In this document: piece by piece, positions 27,799 through 35,361 of the stretch
How the letters are laid out: every line of letters starts with the position of its first letter
How positions within the stretch are numbered: position 1 is the first letter of the stretch
Assembly: GCF_007741495.1 (NCBI RefSeq)
Contig: NZ_CP036262.1
Span: 1,984,001-2,048,000 of the forward strand
DNA length: 64,000 nucleotides
Source: Roseimaritima multifibrata
GTDB taxonomy: Bacteria > Planctomycetota > Planctomycetia > Pirellulales > Pirellulaceae
Direction of reading: 5' to 3'
Program-made: the position numbers and the translations under genes
The notes under the pieces: generated by a model
Told to the model about the DNA's origin: nothing
Seen by the model: the letters and a program-made list of their open reading frames with translations, nothing else
Databases searched by the model: none

Positions 27799-28074
27799 TT
27801 AGTCGATGTCGTCCAGCACGGCGACGATCGCGGCGTCGACGGGGACGACGGTCGGTAGTTTGGGCGCGGCCGCTTCGGGGCCTTCGGCTAGGGCAACGCG
27901 ATCCCCGATGCCGGAACCGCAGTAATCCCAGGCGACGATGGTTTCGCCGCCGTAGATCGGTTTATCAACATCGTCGATCGTGGCGAGTTCCTCGACACAA
28001 CGTAGCGATGCTCCCTTTAAGGATGGATGCATTCTTGCGAGCGTCACCGTACCGATGGTTCGTGCGATCTTCAT
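27799..28074 (-). CDS. BMC-P pentameric shell protein (EutN/CcmL family), copy 3
   Basis: This 91-aa EutN/CcmL-family protein forms the pentamers that cap the vertices of BMC shells. It opens M-K-I-A-R-T-I-G-T-V-T, the usual first beta strand, has the L-R-C-V-E-E-L segment, and ends with the typical V-P-V-D-A-A-I-V-A-V-L-D-D-I-D. Its start codon overlaps the stop of the upstream gene in an ATGA, so it is translationally coupled to the encapsulation-peptide protein. It is one of three such paralogues in the operon, as expected for PVM loci. The G-S-G-I-G-D-R-V-A segment lies where the pentamer pore and loop normally sit. Confidence 0.92.
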   Translation of the reverse strand: MKIARTIGTVTLARMHPSLKGASLRCVEELATIDDVDKPIYGGETIVAWDYCGSGIGDRVALAEGPEAAAPKLPTVVPVDAAIVAVLDDID

Positions 28075-28781
28075 CGAACGTCTCCTGGTGAAGGTAAGGA
28101 ATCAGGGGCCTGCATTCGCAGACACCGTCCAGCAAGGAAGACCGCTAGGGGCAGCGTCACCTGGTTCATGTCGATGACCCACAGGTTGGGCTGTAACCCT
28201 CTTTCGATCCGTTGTAATTCTGCCAGGGAGCGAACGGCGGCCGCGCAGATTCGGCGGTGTTGGCACGCTTGGTAAACCACCTTCGCCGGCAATTCCGCAA
28301 GCACAACAGCACGTTGCAAAGGATGTTTGTCCAGATGCTGGAAGAGGACGGGTAGGCCGATGTTGGCAACCTTAAGCCCGCTTGCCGCTAATTGCTTTTG
28401 GACGGAATCGGCTCGGAGGGAATCGTCTGCATCGCTGAACAGTCGGCCCGTGGGGTCGATGACCGAATCGATAGCGATCGCGGCGTCGGGTGACGTTTCG
28501 GCGCGGGTTAAGCGGAGGCCACGTTCCTTCAGTAAATCAAAAGCAGCGGGGGTGACCACCGTACCTGGACGCACCACGATCTCTTGCACACCCGCTGGCA
28601 ACGAGCGAAAGGAATCGCAGGTCACCAGGGTTTCTGCGATCGAAATAACCGAATGATTTGACGCCTTTGCCGCTGGAGCCGCGGCGGAAGTGCCCGCGGA
28701 TGGATTCTGCAGTCGCGCAATCACTTCACGCACAACCGCTTGAATGCGGTGAGAATCGATCGTGGAAGTGGGCTGAGACAT
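28071..28781 (-). CDS. BMC-associated protein with N-terminal encapsulation peptide, function unknown
   Basis: This 236-aa protein opens with an amphipathic helix at about residues 8-26 (D-S-H-R-I-Q-A-V-V-R-E-V-I-A-R-L-Q-N), joined by an Ser/Ala/Pro-rich linker (27-42) to a soluble domain. This is the layout of a BMC encapsulation peptide, so it is probably lumenal cargo or a shell-cargo linker. The body (about 45-236) is alpha/beta and contains no catalytic motif I recognise. It is not an aldolase, kinase or dehydrogenase, and no cobalamin or iron-sulphur motif is seen. It sits between two BMC-P genes and overlaps the downstream one by 4 bp. PVM loci often carry such an uncharacterised gene; a sugar-phosphate isomerase-like role is possible but unproven. 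Confidence 0.8.
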   Translation of the reverse strand: MSQPTSTIDSHRIQAVVREVIARLQNPSAGTSAAAPAAKASNHSVISIAETLVTCDSFRSLPAGVQEIVVRPGTVVTPAAFDLLKERGLRLTRAETSPDAAIAIDSVIDPTGRLFSDADDSLRADSVQKQLAASGLKVANIGLPVLFQHLDKHPLQRAVVLAELPAKVVYQACQHRRICAAAVRSLAELQRIERGLQPNLWVIDMNQVTLPLAVFLAGRCLRMQAPDSLPSPGDVR

Positions 28782-28857
28782 GAAGGCGTTTGGTTCTTTA
28801 CGAACCGCTGTGATTGGAAATTTCGGAAATCAAAACAGGAAAATAGTGGCGGGTTCG

Positions 28858-29121
28858 CTAATTGCTGGGATCGACCAGCCCCATCACGGTCCAGCGGGCC
28901 GGCGTGTTCTTGTGCCCCAAAAAATCTTGAGCATACGAGCCGTCGCTGGTGATGATGACATGGTCCCCTTTGCGGGCTCCCATCGGATCGATTGCCAACA
29001 GCGGAGGTCCGTCGGCCGTGTCATTAACGCCTATTGGCTGCAACACCACTAAACGTTGCCCGGTCAGACTGATGTCTTTGACCGTGGCTCGAGCCTTACC
29101 GAGGATGATCGCTGTCTGCAT
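28858..29121 (-). CDS. BMC-P pentameric shell protein (EutN/CcmL family), copy 2
   Basis: This 87-aa EutN/CcmL-family vertex protein starts M-Q-T-A-I-I-L-G-K-A-R-A-T-V-K and contains the family's Q-P-I-G-V-N-D segment and G-x-x-x-G-D-H-V-I-I-T-S-D-G. The C-terminus is V-M-G-L-V-D-P-S-N. The ATG at 29121 gives the normal family length; a longer frame to 29175 would add 18 residues that do not fit. It lies 16 bp after the aldehyde dehydrogenase and 76 bp before the encapsulation-peptide protein. Confidence 0.9.
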   Translation of the reverse strand: MQTAIILGKARATVKDISLTGQRLVVLQPIGVNDTADGPPLLAIDPMGARKGDHVIITSDGSYAQDFLGHKNTPARWTVMGLVDPSN

Positions 29122-29137
29122 AATTCTTGCGTTGGGT

Positions 29138-30592
29138 TTATAGGACGTCGGGGCTGCCGACCACGTTAAGTGCATCGATCATGCTGCAGCGTCGTTCGCG
29201 GGTAAACGTAACCGGGGTGGTGACCCCTTCGCCCGTTGGCCCTGCGATCGAAAAGGAGAGGTATCCTTCGCCACCAAGACCTAGACCAGCCATCGACGGA
29301 CCATTTTTGATAAACAAAGTGGTGTCCAACGCGCGTCCCATTTTGGTCATGTTACGAACGTTGCGAGAGTGCAGGATCGCGGTGTGGCGGAAGCCGTGTT
29401 CGTACGTCTTGGCCAACGAAATTGCATGGTCCACATCGCGGGCGCGAACAAACGGGAGGAAGGGCATCATCTGTTCGACGGTCACAAACGGATGGTGTTC
29501 GTCGGTTTCTCCAAAGACCAGTTCAACGGAATCGGGAACCTGGACTCCGGCTGCAGCGGCAAGTACCGAAGCGTTTTGTCCGATGAAGTCTTTGCAGGCC
29601 GCGTCATGATTGTCGTCGCCGACTTGCACGATCGCTTGCTTGGTCAGTTTGGCGATTTGAGCCGCATCCAGTTTGACGGCACCGGCCCGTTGCATTGCAG
29701 CCATCATCGCATCGAAGACGCTGTCGACAACAAAGACCTCTTTCTCTGCGATGCAGAGTAGGTTGTTGTCGTATGCGGCACCCTGGATGATCGAGCGAGC
29801 TGCCAAATCCAGATCGGCTGTTTCATCGACGACGACAGGAGGATTGCCTGGCCCGGCAACGATCGCTCGTTTACCGCTTCGCAACGCGGCACGTCCGACA
29901 GCGGGGCCGCCGGTGACGCAGATCAACGCGATATCGCGATGGGCGAACAGGGCGTTTGCCGATTCCAGGGTTGGTTCGGCAATCACACAGATCAGATTGT
30001 CGATTCCTAGTTCGCGTTCGATCGCTTCGTTGTAGCGACGGACCCCTTCGACAGCGACGCGTTTCCCCGAAGGGTGTGGGTTGACCACGACCGTGTTGCC
30101 ACCTGCCAGCATGCTGACAGAGTTTCCTGTGATCGTTGGAAGACTGTGAGTGACGGGGGTGATCGCCCCGATTACACCAAACGGCGCCCGTTCGATGATC
30201 GCTAGACCACGGTCTCCGGAAAAGGCAATTGACTGAAAGAATTCGGTCCCGGGGCTTAATTCACCCAGCGTCTTTAGTTTTTCAATCTTATGTTCCGGGC
30301 GTCCGATCTTGGTTTCGTCCATCTCCATCAAGCCCAGTTCTTCGCACTGGCTGATGGCGATTTCTCGAATGATTTCGATCACGCGGCGACGTTGTTCGAT
30401 TGTGAAACGCGTGAATTGTTCAAACGCGTAACGGGCGGCAGCCACAGCTTCGTTGACATCGGTAAAGATCCCATGCTGTCCGCCACGAGAGCGATGAGGA
30501 TGGGCGTTGTTGCCGTTGGCCGAAGGCATTGGGCCCACTTCGGACAAAACCTGGGCGACTACATTGCGGATTAGATTCTCGTCGTATTGCAT
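29138..30592 (-). CDS. CoA-acylating aldehyde dehydrogenase (PduP/EutE-like) with encapsulation peptide
   Basis: This 484-aa enzyme converts an aldehyde (lactaldehyde here, by context) plus CoA and NAD+ to acyl-CoA. An N-terminal amphipathic helix (about residues 4-18, D-E-N-L-I-R-N-V-V-A-Q-V-L-S-E-V) and linker form an encapsulation peptide, as in PduP. The dehydrogenase body shows the cofactor-binding region V-I-G-A-I-T-P-V-T-H-S, V-T-G-G-P-A-V-G, and the catalytic Cys280 in D-N-N-L-L-C-I-A-E-K. The ATG at 30592 is preferred over a TTG 12 nt upstream because the encapsulation helix then begins normally. It acts in the BMC lumen between the aldolase and PduL. Gene spacing is 89 bp and 16 bp on either side. 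Confidence 0.92.
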   Translation of the reverse strand: MQYDENLIRNVVAQVLSEVGPMPSANGNNAHPHRSRGGQHGIFTDVNEAVAAARYAFEQFTRFTIEQRRRVIEIIREIAISQCEELGLMEMDETKIGRPEHKIEKLKTLGELSPGTEFFQSIAFSGDRGLAIIERAPFGVIGAITPVTHSLPTITGNSVSMLAGGNTVVVNPHPSGKRVAVEGVRRYNEAIERELGIDNLICVIAEPTLESANALFAHRDIALICVTGGPAVGRAALRSGKRAIVAGPGNPPVVVDETADLDLAARSIIQGAAYDNNLLCIAEKEVFVVDSVFDAMMAAMQRAGAVKLDAAQIAKLTKQAIVQVGDDNHDAACKDFIGQNASVLAAAAGVQVPDSVELVFGETDEHHPFVTVEQMMPFLPFVRARDVDHAISLAKTYEHGFRHTAILHSRNVRNMTKMGRALDTTLFIKNGPSMAGLGLGGEGYLSFSIAGPTGEGVTTPVTFTRERRCSMIDALNVVGSPDVL

Positions 30593-30681
30593 GGTTTTAC
30601 TCAATTGTGTTCTTAGCGGATTTATTTTCGATGTTTGGTCGGGGATCTTACGCGGCGAAATACAAAGTCCGTTAAAGTCGC

Positions 30682-30990
30682 TTAGGTGCGATCGTATACG
30701 CTTAGTTTGTCGATTCGAACGTTGTCGACGATTCCGATCACGACGGCGTCAATTGGCAGTTTGCTGGTCTCGGGGGTCAAGCGAGCACTGCTGCCCTGGA
30801 CAACCAGCACATAATCACCTTCCCCTGCGCCAAGCGTATCAACCGCCACAAAAGTGCGACCAGTCGTCACCAAGGCATCACGCGACTGTTCGTCCAACCG
30901 ATAAGGTTCAACGATCAGCAATTTATGGCCGGTCATCGACGCAACTTTTTGCGTACTGACAACCGATCCGGTCACGCGGGCGATAAACAT
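30682..30990 (-). CDS. BMC-P pentameric shell protein (EutN/CcmL family), copy 1
   Basis: This 102-aa EutN/CcmL-family vertex protein opens M-F-I-A-R-V-T-G-S-V-V-S-T-Q-K, close to the family start consensus, and has the K-L-L-I-V-E-P-Y and G-A-G-E-G-D-Y-V-L-V-V-Q-G-S-S-A-R blocks. It is the most canonical of the three pentamer proteins in the operon. The ATG at 30990 gives the usual length; an upstream in-frame extension to 31086 overlaps the acetate kinase gene end and looks non-coding. It lies 49 bp after ackA. Confidence 0.93.
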   Translation of the reverse strand: MFIARVTGSVVSTQKVASMTGHKLLIVEPYRLDEQSRDALVTTGRTFVAVDTLGAGEGDYVLVVQGSSARLTPETSKLPIDAVVIGIVDNVRIDKLSVYDRT

Positions 30991-31039
30991 AAGTTTTCGA
31001 TCATTACGACAGGGGGAGTTTCGTTTTGAGGCTGCTGAT

Positions 31040-32245
31040 CTACTGATTCTGGTCTTGCAGCAATTGGCAACATTGCCGAGCCACAATCAATTCTTCGTTC
31101 GTCGGAACAATCCAGACCGAAGTTCGACTGGAATCGCTGTGAATGGTCGCTTCACCGAGTGCATTGGTATCAGGTTGCGCGTTTTTAACGGTATCGATTT
31201 CGATTCCCAGGTCGCTCAACCCTTCACACACTGCGGCCCGAATGGCGTCTCCGTTTTCTCCGATTCCAGCGGTAAAGCAAATCGCATCGGCGCCACCCAG
31301 TGCGACAAGCATCCCACCTAAATGCCGACGAATCTCAGCAACGTATACATCCAGGGCTGCCTGGCAATCGGCATCCCCTTCCGCAGCAGCCTGTTCAATA
31401 TCGCGGATGTCGGCGCTCTTTCCACTTAAACCCAGCAGCCCACATTCATTGGCTAGTCGGCTGAGCGTTTGCTCAAGCGTTTCGCCGGTATGTTGCATGA
31501 TGATGGGAAGGGCAAATGGATCAAAATCTCCGACACGATTGTTCTGAGGAAGTCCCGTTTGGGGAGTCATGCCCATGGTGGTGGCCATGCTTTCTCCATT
31601 TTGGATCGCACATAAGCTGCTGCTGCCACCTAGGTGACAAGAGATCACTCGTGCGTCCGGTTTCCCCAACAGTTCACTCATTCGAGTGGCGATGTAACGA
31701 TGGCTTGCGCCATGAAATCCCCACTTCTGGATCTTCCAACCATCTGTCCATTCTCGTGGGATCGCGTACGTGCGTCGCGATGCGGGAATCGTCAGATGAA
31801 ATCCTGTTTCAAAAGCGGCTACTAAAGGAATCCCAGCAACCTTTTCTGCCAGGGTACGCATCGCTGCAATGTAGGGAGGGTTGTGTGCTGGGGCGGCCGA
31901 ATTCATTTCAGACATCGCGTCTAAAACGTCGTCGTTTACCAGTTGAACACCCGAAACCCGGCCTCCGTGTACGGCTTTGAAACCGATGGCGGATACTTCC
32001 GACGGATCCTTCAAACAACCATGTTCGGGATCGGTCAGTTGTCGTAAACAGGCCTCCACTGCAACGCCATGATCGGGGACCGGCATTGTTTGTTCGTCGG
32101 ACCAATCTCCAATCGCCACGCGGCAGTGACTACTCGCTTCTCCGATTCGATCCACAGCACCTTTCGCTAAACATGACTCATCGGTCATGTCGAGGACTTG
32201 GTACTTGAAACTGGTCGATCCGAGATTTGCAACTAAAACTTTCAT
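31040..32245 (-). CDS. ackA: Acetate/propionate kinase
   Basis: This 401-aa enzyme of the acetate kinase family makes ATP from the acyl-phosphate produced by PduL. Signature segments are the N-terminal N-L-G-S-T-S-F-K, the A-P-A-H-N-P-P block, the H-G-A-S-H-R-Y and C-H-L-G-G-S-S-S segments, and the late F-T-A-G-I-G-E-N-G-D. No encapsulation peptide is visible, so it probably acts in the cytosol after the acyl-phosphate leaves the shell. It follows the first BMC-H gene by 94 bp. A true substrate of lactyl-, propionyl- or acetyl-phosphate cannot be told from sequence. Confidence 0.92.
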   Translation of the reverse strand: MKVLVANLGSTSFKYQVLDMTDESCLAKGAVDRIGEASSHCRVAIGDWSDEQTMPVPDHGVAVEACLRQLTDPEHGCLKDPSEVSAIGFKAVHGGRVSGVQLVNDDVLDAMSEMNSAAPAHNPPYIAAMRTLAEKVAGIPLVAAFETGFHLTIPASRRTYAIPREWTDGWKIQKWGFHGASHRYIATRMSELLGKPDARVISCHLGGSSSLCAIQNGESMATTMGMTPQTGLPQNNRVGDFDPFALPIIMQHTGETLEQTLSRLANECGLLGLSGKSADIRDIEQAAAEGDADCQAALDVYVAEIRRHLGGMLVALGGADAICFTAGIGENGDAIRAAVCEGLSDLGIEIDTVKNAQPDTNALGEATIHSDSSRTSVWIVPTNEELIVARQCCQLLQDQNQ

Positions 32246-32339
32246 GGCTTCCTTTCTCGTGAAAAATTCCTATCACAGTGGGCCTGGTTGGCAGACACTT
32301 CGTCCGCGCTGCAGGCATCCGGTTTTGAAACAGTTAGGA

Positions 32340-32678
32340 CTACGCCAAAAATGCTTCTGCCAAACCTTCGGCTGGGCGGGCGATCACGTGGCTACTGATC
32401 AGGCTACCGACCTGAGCTGCAGCAGCACTGCCTGCTTCGACAGCGGCACGGACACTGCCAACGTCACCGCTGACGACGGTGGTTACCAAGCCACCACCGA
32501 TATCGATTCGTTTGACAATTTCGACGTTGGCTGCTTTGGCCATGGCGTCGGTGGCTTCGATCAGTGGGAGCAATCCATTGGTTTCGATCAACCCAATTGC
32601 TTGATTCATCTTGGTTTCTCTTTTGGTTTCAGTATTGATTTTTGAAGCGGATTTCTGAGCTGTAGCTTTCTTTGCCAT
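32340..32678 (-). CDS. BMC-H hexameric shell protein with basic N-terminal extension
   Basis: This 112-aa protein contains one complete BMC domain: A-I-G-L-I-E-T-N-G at the first strand, the I-G-G-G-L-V-T-T pore segment, V-V-S-G-D-V-G-S-V, and the closing S-S-H-V-I-A-R-P. It forms the hexagonal facets of the shell. From the ATG at 32678 it has about 23 extra residues rich in Lys/Thr/Ala (M-A-K-K-A-T-A-Q-K-S). The internal ATG at 32609 would give a normal about 89-aa BMC-H. Both starts have only weak GAGA-type ribosome sites, so the extension is uncertain. It is the second of two BMC-H genes, 28 bp after the first. Confidence 0.9.
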   Translation of the reverse strand: MAKKATAQKSASKINTETKRETKMNQAIGLIETNGLLPLIEATDAMAKAANVEIVKRIDIGGGLVTTVVSGDVGSVRAAVEAGSAAAAQVGSLISSHVIARPAEGLAEAFLA

Positions 32679-32706
32679 GAGAGGTCTCTGGGGCGAAGGC
32701 GGCGGA

Positions 32707-33000
32707 CTAAGCGGTTGGCATTTTGGTCTTCAGAACCTTGCCGATGTCATCATGAGGCCGAGCGATCACTTGGACGCTGACGACTTCACCAATTCGACCA
32801 GCTGCCGAAGCTCCGGCGTCCGTTGCTGCTTTGACGGCAGCGACATCGCCCGAGACAAACGCGCTGACCAAACCACTGCCAACTTTGTCCCAGCCCAAAA
32901 ATTTCACATTTGCTGATTTCATCATTGCATCGACCGCTTCGATCAATGTGACGAAACCTTTGGTCTCGATCATGCCGAGAGCCTCGTTGTTGTTAGCCAT
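32707..33000 (-). CDS. BMC-H hexameric shell protein
   Basis: This 97-aa single-BMC-domain shell protein opens [15 protein letters not shown], has the V-G-S-G-L-V-S-A pore segment and F-V-S-G-D-V-A-A-V, and ends with V-I-A-R-P-H-D-D. The ATG at 33000 is preceded by GAAAGG at proper spacing, so the longer TTG frame is rejected. Hexamers of this and the neighbouring BMC-H build the shell facets. No BMC-T trimer gene is visible nearby, which agrees with the PVM type. It is 157 bp after the pduL stop, the largest gap in the operon. Confidence 0.93.
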   Translation of the reverse strand: MANNNEALGMIETKGFVTLIEAVDAMMKSANVKFLGWDKVGSGLVSAFVSGDVAAVKAATDAGASAAGRIGEVVSVQVIARPHDDIGKVLKTKMPTA

Positions 33001-33085
33001 CAAAAAACCTTTCAAAGGGGAGGGTTAACGGGAAAAATAAAACGTAGTGAGTAAAACTTGAATTCGATTCAAAAAGATGCCGATC

Positions 33086-33120
33086 AAGGTGTCCGTTACC
33101 GGGCAAAGGTGTCCGTTACC
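33086..33120. repeat. Short direct repeat between pduL and the BMC-H genes
   Basis: AAGGTGTCCGTTACC occurs at 33086-33100 and 33106-33120, a 20-bp period. It lies in the 157-bp non-coding gap after pduL and could be a REP-like remnant or a processing site. I cannot assign a function. Confidence 0.75.
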
Positions 33121-33157
33121 AGGATTGGCTTGGGCATCTGCGGGCCACGATAATGAA

Positions 33158-33877
33158 TTAGCCGTGGCACTTGCAGCCGCCATCCTGCGGTTTTAATTCA
33201 ATCGACTCCGCGGCATCCAGGTGACAGGCATTGCCTTCGTCGGTGTCGATGTGGACTTCTAGTTTGGCCGCTTTGTCGGCCCGCACCAAAAGGTCGTCAA
33301 AGGTGACGCTGCAGGAAGGGCTTTTGATCGCCAGTTGCATCATGTCACCGTTCTTGACGCCGTAGTATTCGCAGTCATCAAAGTTCATATGGACGTGGCG
33401 AGCGGCGCGGATGACACCTTTCTCTAATTGCACCGTTCCTGCCGGACCGACCAAGACGCAGCCGGGCGTCCCCTCAATGTCGCCACTGTGGCGAGTCGGA
33501 GCATCGATCCCGAGGGAGATCGAATCGGTCAAGGCAAGTTCGACCTGGCTGTGATTGCGAGTGGGGCCGAGGACGCGAACGCTGGGAAGCATCCGGCGAC
33601 GTGGGCCCACCACCATCACGGTTTGCGCCGCGGCGAAAAAGCCGTCTTGATACAAAGGTTTTTCAGGCGTTAGCGTCGCCCCTTTGCCAAACAAGATTTC
33701 GACATGCTCGTCGGTAAGATGGCAGTGCCGGGCCGAAATGCTGACACGCAGGTTGGGGCGTCCATCTACCCAGCCCAACGGGGAGGGAGAACTGGACGTA
33801 TCGCCTGCACCCGAATGCATCGCGGCTTTGACAGCGCGGCGGACAAGTGATTCTATGACGGCTGGATCGGTCATCAT
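33158..33877 (-). CDS. pduL: PduL-type phosphate acyltransferase with encapsulation peptide
   Basis: This 239-aa PduL-family phosphotransacylase converts acyl-CoA and phosphate to acyl-phosphate, recycling CoA inside the BMC. The N-terminal helix (about residues 4-20, [17 protein letters not shown]) plus a Ser/Gly/Pro linker is an encapsulation peptide. The two PduL metal-binding blocks are S-A-R-H51-C-H53-L and A-A-R-H161-V-H163-M, giving the usual zinc ligands. The C-terminus ends G-G-C-K-C-H-G, a possible extra metal-binding or flexible tail. Either of two adjacent ATGs could start it. It is the first structural gene after the DeoR regulator (76 bp). Confidence 0.94.
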   Translation of the reverse strand: MMTDPAVIESLVRRAVKAAMHSGAGDTSSSPSPLGWVDGRPNLRVSISARHCHLTDEHVEILFGKGATLTPEKPLYQDGFFAAAQTVMVVGPRRRMLPSVRVLGPTRNHSQVELALTDSISLGIDAPTRHSGDIEGTPGCVLVGPAGTVQLEKGVIRAARHVHMNFDDCEYYGVKNGDMMQLAIKSPSCSVTFDDLLVRADKAAKLEVHIDTDEGNACHLDAAESIELKPQDGGCKCHG

Positions 33878-33953
33878 GCGGTTACCGTTGCTTACGGTTA
33901 GGACGGAAGGATGGGAAATGTTTGGATCGTTGGATCGAAGGAGGGGCGATGGT

Positions 33954-34748
33954 TTACACCGATTCGTCGCCCCATACTAATTGCGGACCTGCTGTTTGAA
34001 GTCTCTCGGCCCACTCAGGTGCTAATTTCTTGTCGGTAACAATGCAGGAGACTTCTCCTAAACCGCACAACCGTGACAAACTGGCTCGACCAAATTTGCT
34101 GCTGTCGGCGACGACAATCGATCGGTCTGCCGATGCGATCATCGCTTGCTCGGTTTCGACTAGCAGTAAGTTGCTGTTGTAAAAGCCCCTTGGATCGATC
34201 CCCGCGACCGACAAAAAGGCTTGGCTGACATTTAGTTTGCCCAACATCTGATTCGCAAACGGACCGATCGCAACACCCGTTCGGTGATCCACGCAGCCGC
34301 CGATCAAAACCAAATCGGAAGCCTCGCTGGCCGCGAACAAGTTGGCGACCGGCAGACTATTTGTCACAACCTGCAAAGGCCGACCCACCAGTTGTCTAGC
34401 CAATTCATAGGTCGTGCTGCCGCCGTCCAGCAAAATGGTTTCGTGGTCCGAAACCAGTTTTGCCGCCGCTGCGGCGATCACACGCTTTCGCTGCCAATGG
34501 GAATCCTCACGGGTTTCGAATAACCGCATGCTGGTCGGGGATCCGGTCCAGAAAACGCCCCCATGCGTTCGCTTGGCGTCTCCCTGCTCTTCCAAGTAAT
34601 CCAGATCACGACGGACCGTCGATTCGCTGACGCCCATTCGCTCGGCTAGGTCGCCCAATGCGACAAATCCGTGCGCCTGCAGCGTCCGCCGAAGCTCCTG
34701 GCGGCGCGTTTCCAATCGACTCAGATCGTTGCCGTTGACGCTGACCAT
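33954..34748 (-). CDS. DeoR-family transcriptional regulator
   Basis: This 264-aa protein is a DeoR/GlpR-type repressor. The N-terminal winged helix-turn-helix at about residues 12-65 reads [10 protein letters not shown], then [10 protein letters not shown] as recognition helix, then G-G-V-F. The C-terminal sugar-phosphate sensor domain shows the [10 protein letters not shown] phosphate-binding block and V-T-N-S-L-P-V. The effector is presumably a phosphorylated deoxyketose. The ATG at 34748 is used; a TTG 9 nt upstream lacks a better ribosome site. It leads the BMC operon in the same direction, so it probably represses itself and the BMC genes from the promoter just upstream, which carries paired repeats. 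Confidence 0.9.
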   Translation of the reverse strand: MVSVNGNDLSRLETRRQELRRTLQAHGFVALGDLAERMGVSESTVRRDLDYLEEQGDAKRTHGGVFWTGSPTSMRLFETREDSHWQRKRVIAAAAAKLVSDHETILLDGGSTTYELARQLVGRPLQVVTNSLPVANLFAASEASDLVLIGGCVDHRTGVAIGPFANQMLGKLNVSQAFLSVAGIDPRGFYNSNLLLVETEQAMIASADRSIVVADSSKFGRASLSRLCGLGEVSCIVTDKKLAPEWAERLQTAGPQLVWGDESV

Positions 34749-34810
34749 AAAACTCAAAAGAGACCGTGTATGTTTCGTAGATGTCGTAGCTTACCAGACT
34801 CAATCACCAG

Positions 34811-34854
34811 ATTATGGCAGAGAAATGAAAGAAAACAATCGATAAGTGAAAGAA
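34811..34854 (-). promoter_or_regulatory. Putative promoter and DeoR operator of the BMC operon
   Basis: On the minus strand TTGTTT (34838-34833) and CATAAT (34816-34811) are 16 nt apart, 63 nt before the regulator ATG. Overlapping and upstream, plus-strand AAATGAAAGAA (34823-34833) and AAGTGAAAGAA (34844-34854) differ by one base and are spaced 21 bp, two helical turns. DeoR-family repressors commonly bind repeated GAAA/TTTC elements, so this is a good operator candidate. Confidence 0.6.
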
Positions 34855-34865
34855 TTCTTCCATAA

Positions 34866-35361
34866 CGATGTTCCCTAGGATGCCTACACCGACTATTTGT
34901 ACAGATGTGGCGCCCAGTGAATGACCAAGAGAGGGGGGCGGGCTGTTTCTGTGAGAGGCCGGAGATGAGGCCCATCCTGTCTGGCGATGGACTCGGTAGG
35001 CGCCATACTTTCCCGTTCCGATTCCCGCTAAGAAGCCGCGGGATCGCTTTGGGCGGAAGAGGGGGGAGATGCGATCTGAACGCCCAGTATCAGGGCGATC
35101 GGCTGGCCCGTTTGCCATCCATTGGAGCGCCGTTCACCATTGCGTCGAAGATACCGAAGCAAGGCGTGCGTGGCACACGATCTAATTATCGATCGAGCAA
35201 AACTGTGGATAGGATTTACACGTTATTGGAATCATCGCTGCCGTCCGCTTTGGATGGCTGTTTAACGTCACTGGAAAGCTAAAAGTAAAAGGTGCTTCCT
35301 GCCTCAATGCCTGCTCTCTAAATGGATTTCAATCTCGGAGCCTGGATTTCTCCACTCACGA
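34866..35361. other. Non-coding spacer upstream of the BMC operon
   Basis: This spacer of about 500 bp lies between the BMC promoter and the end of the 2854-aa gene, both on the minus strand. A plus-strand frame exists (34905-35282), but its composition, lack of a ribosome site and absence of recognisable motifs argue against a gene. No terminator of the giant gene is evident. Confidence 0.45.

Noticed and set aside
34905-35282. Plus-strand 125-codon frame upstream of the BMC operon
   Set aside because: It shows no ribosome site, no motif and unbalanced composition, and it lies in the spacer.
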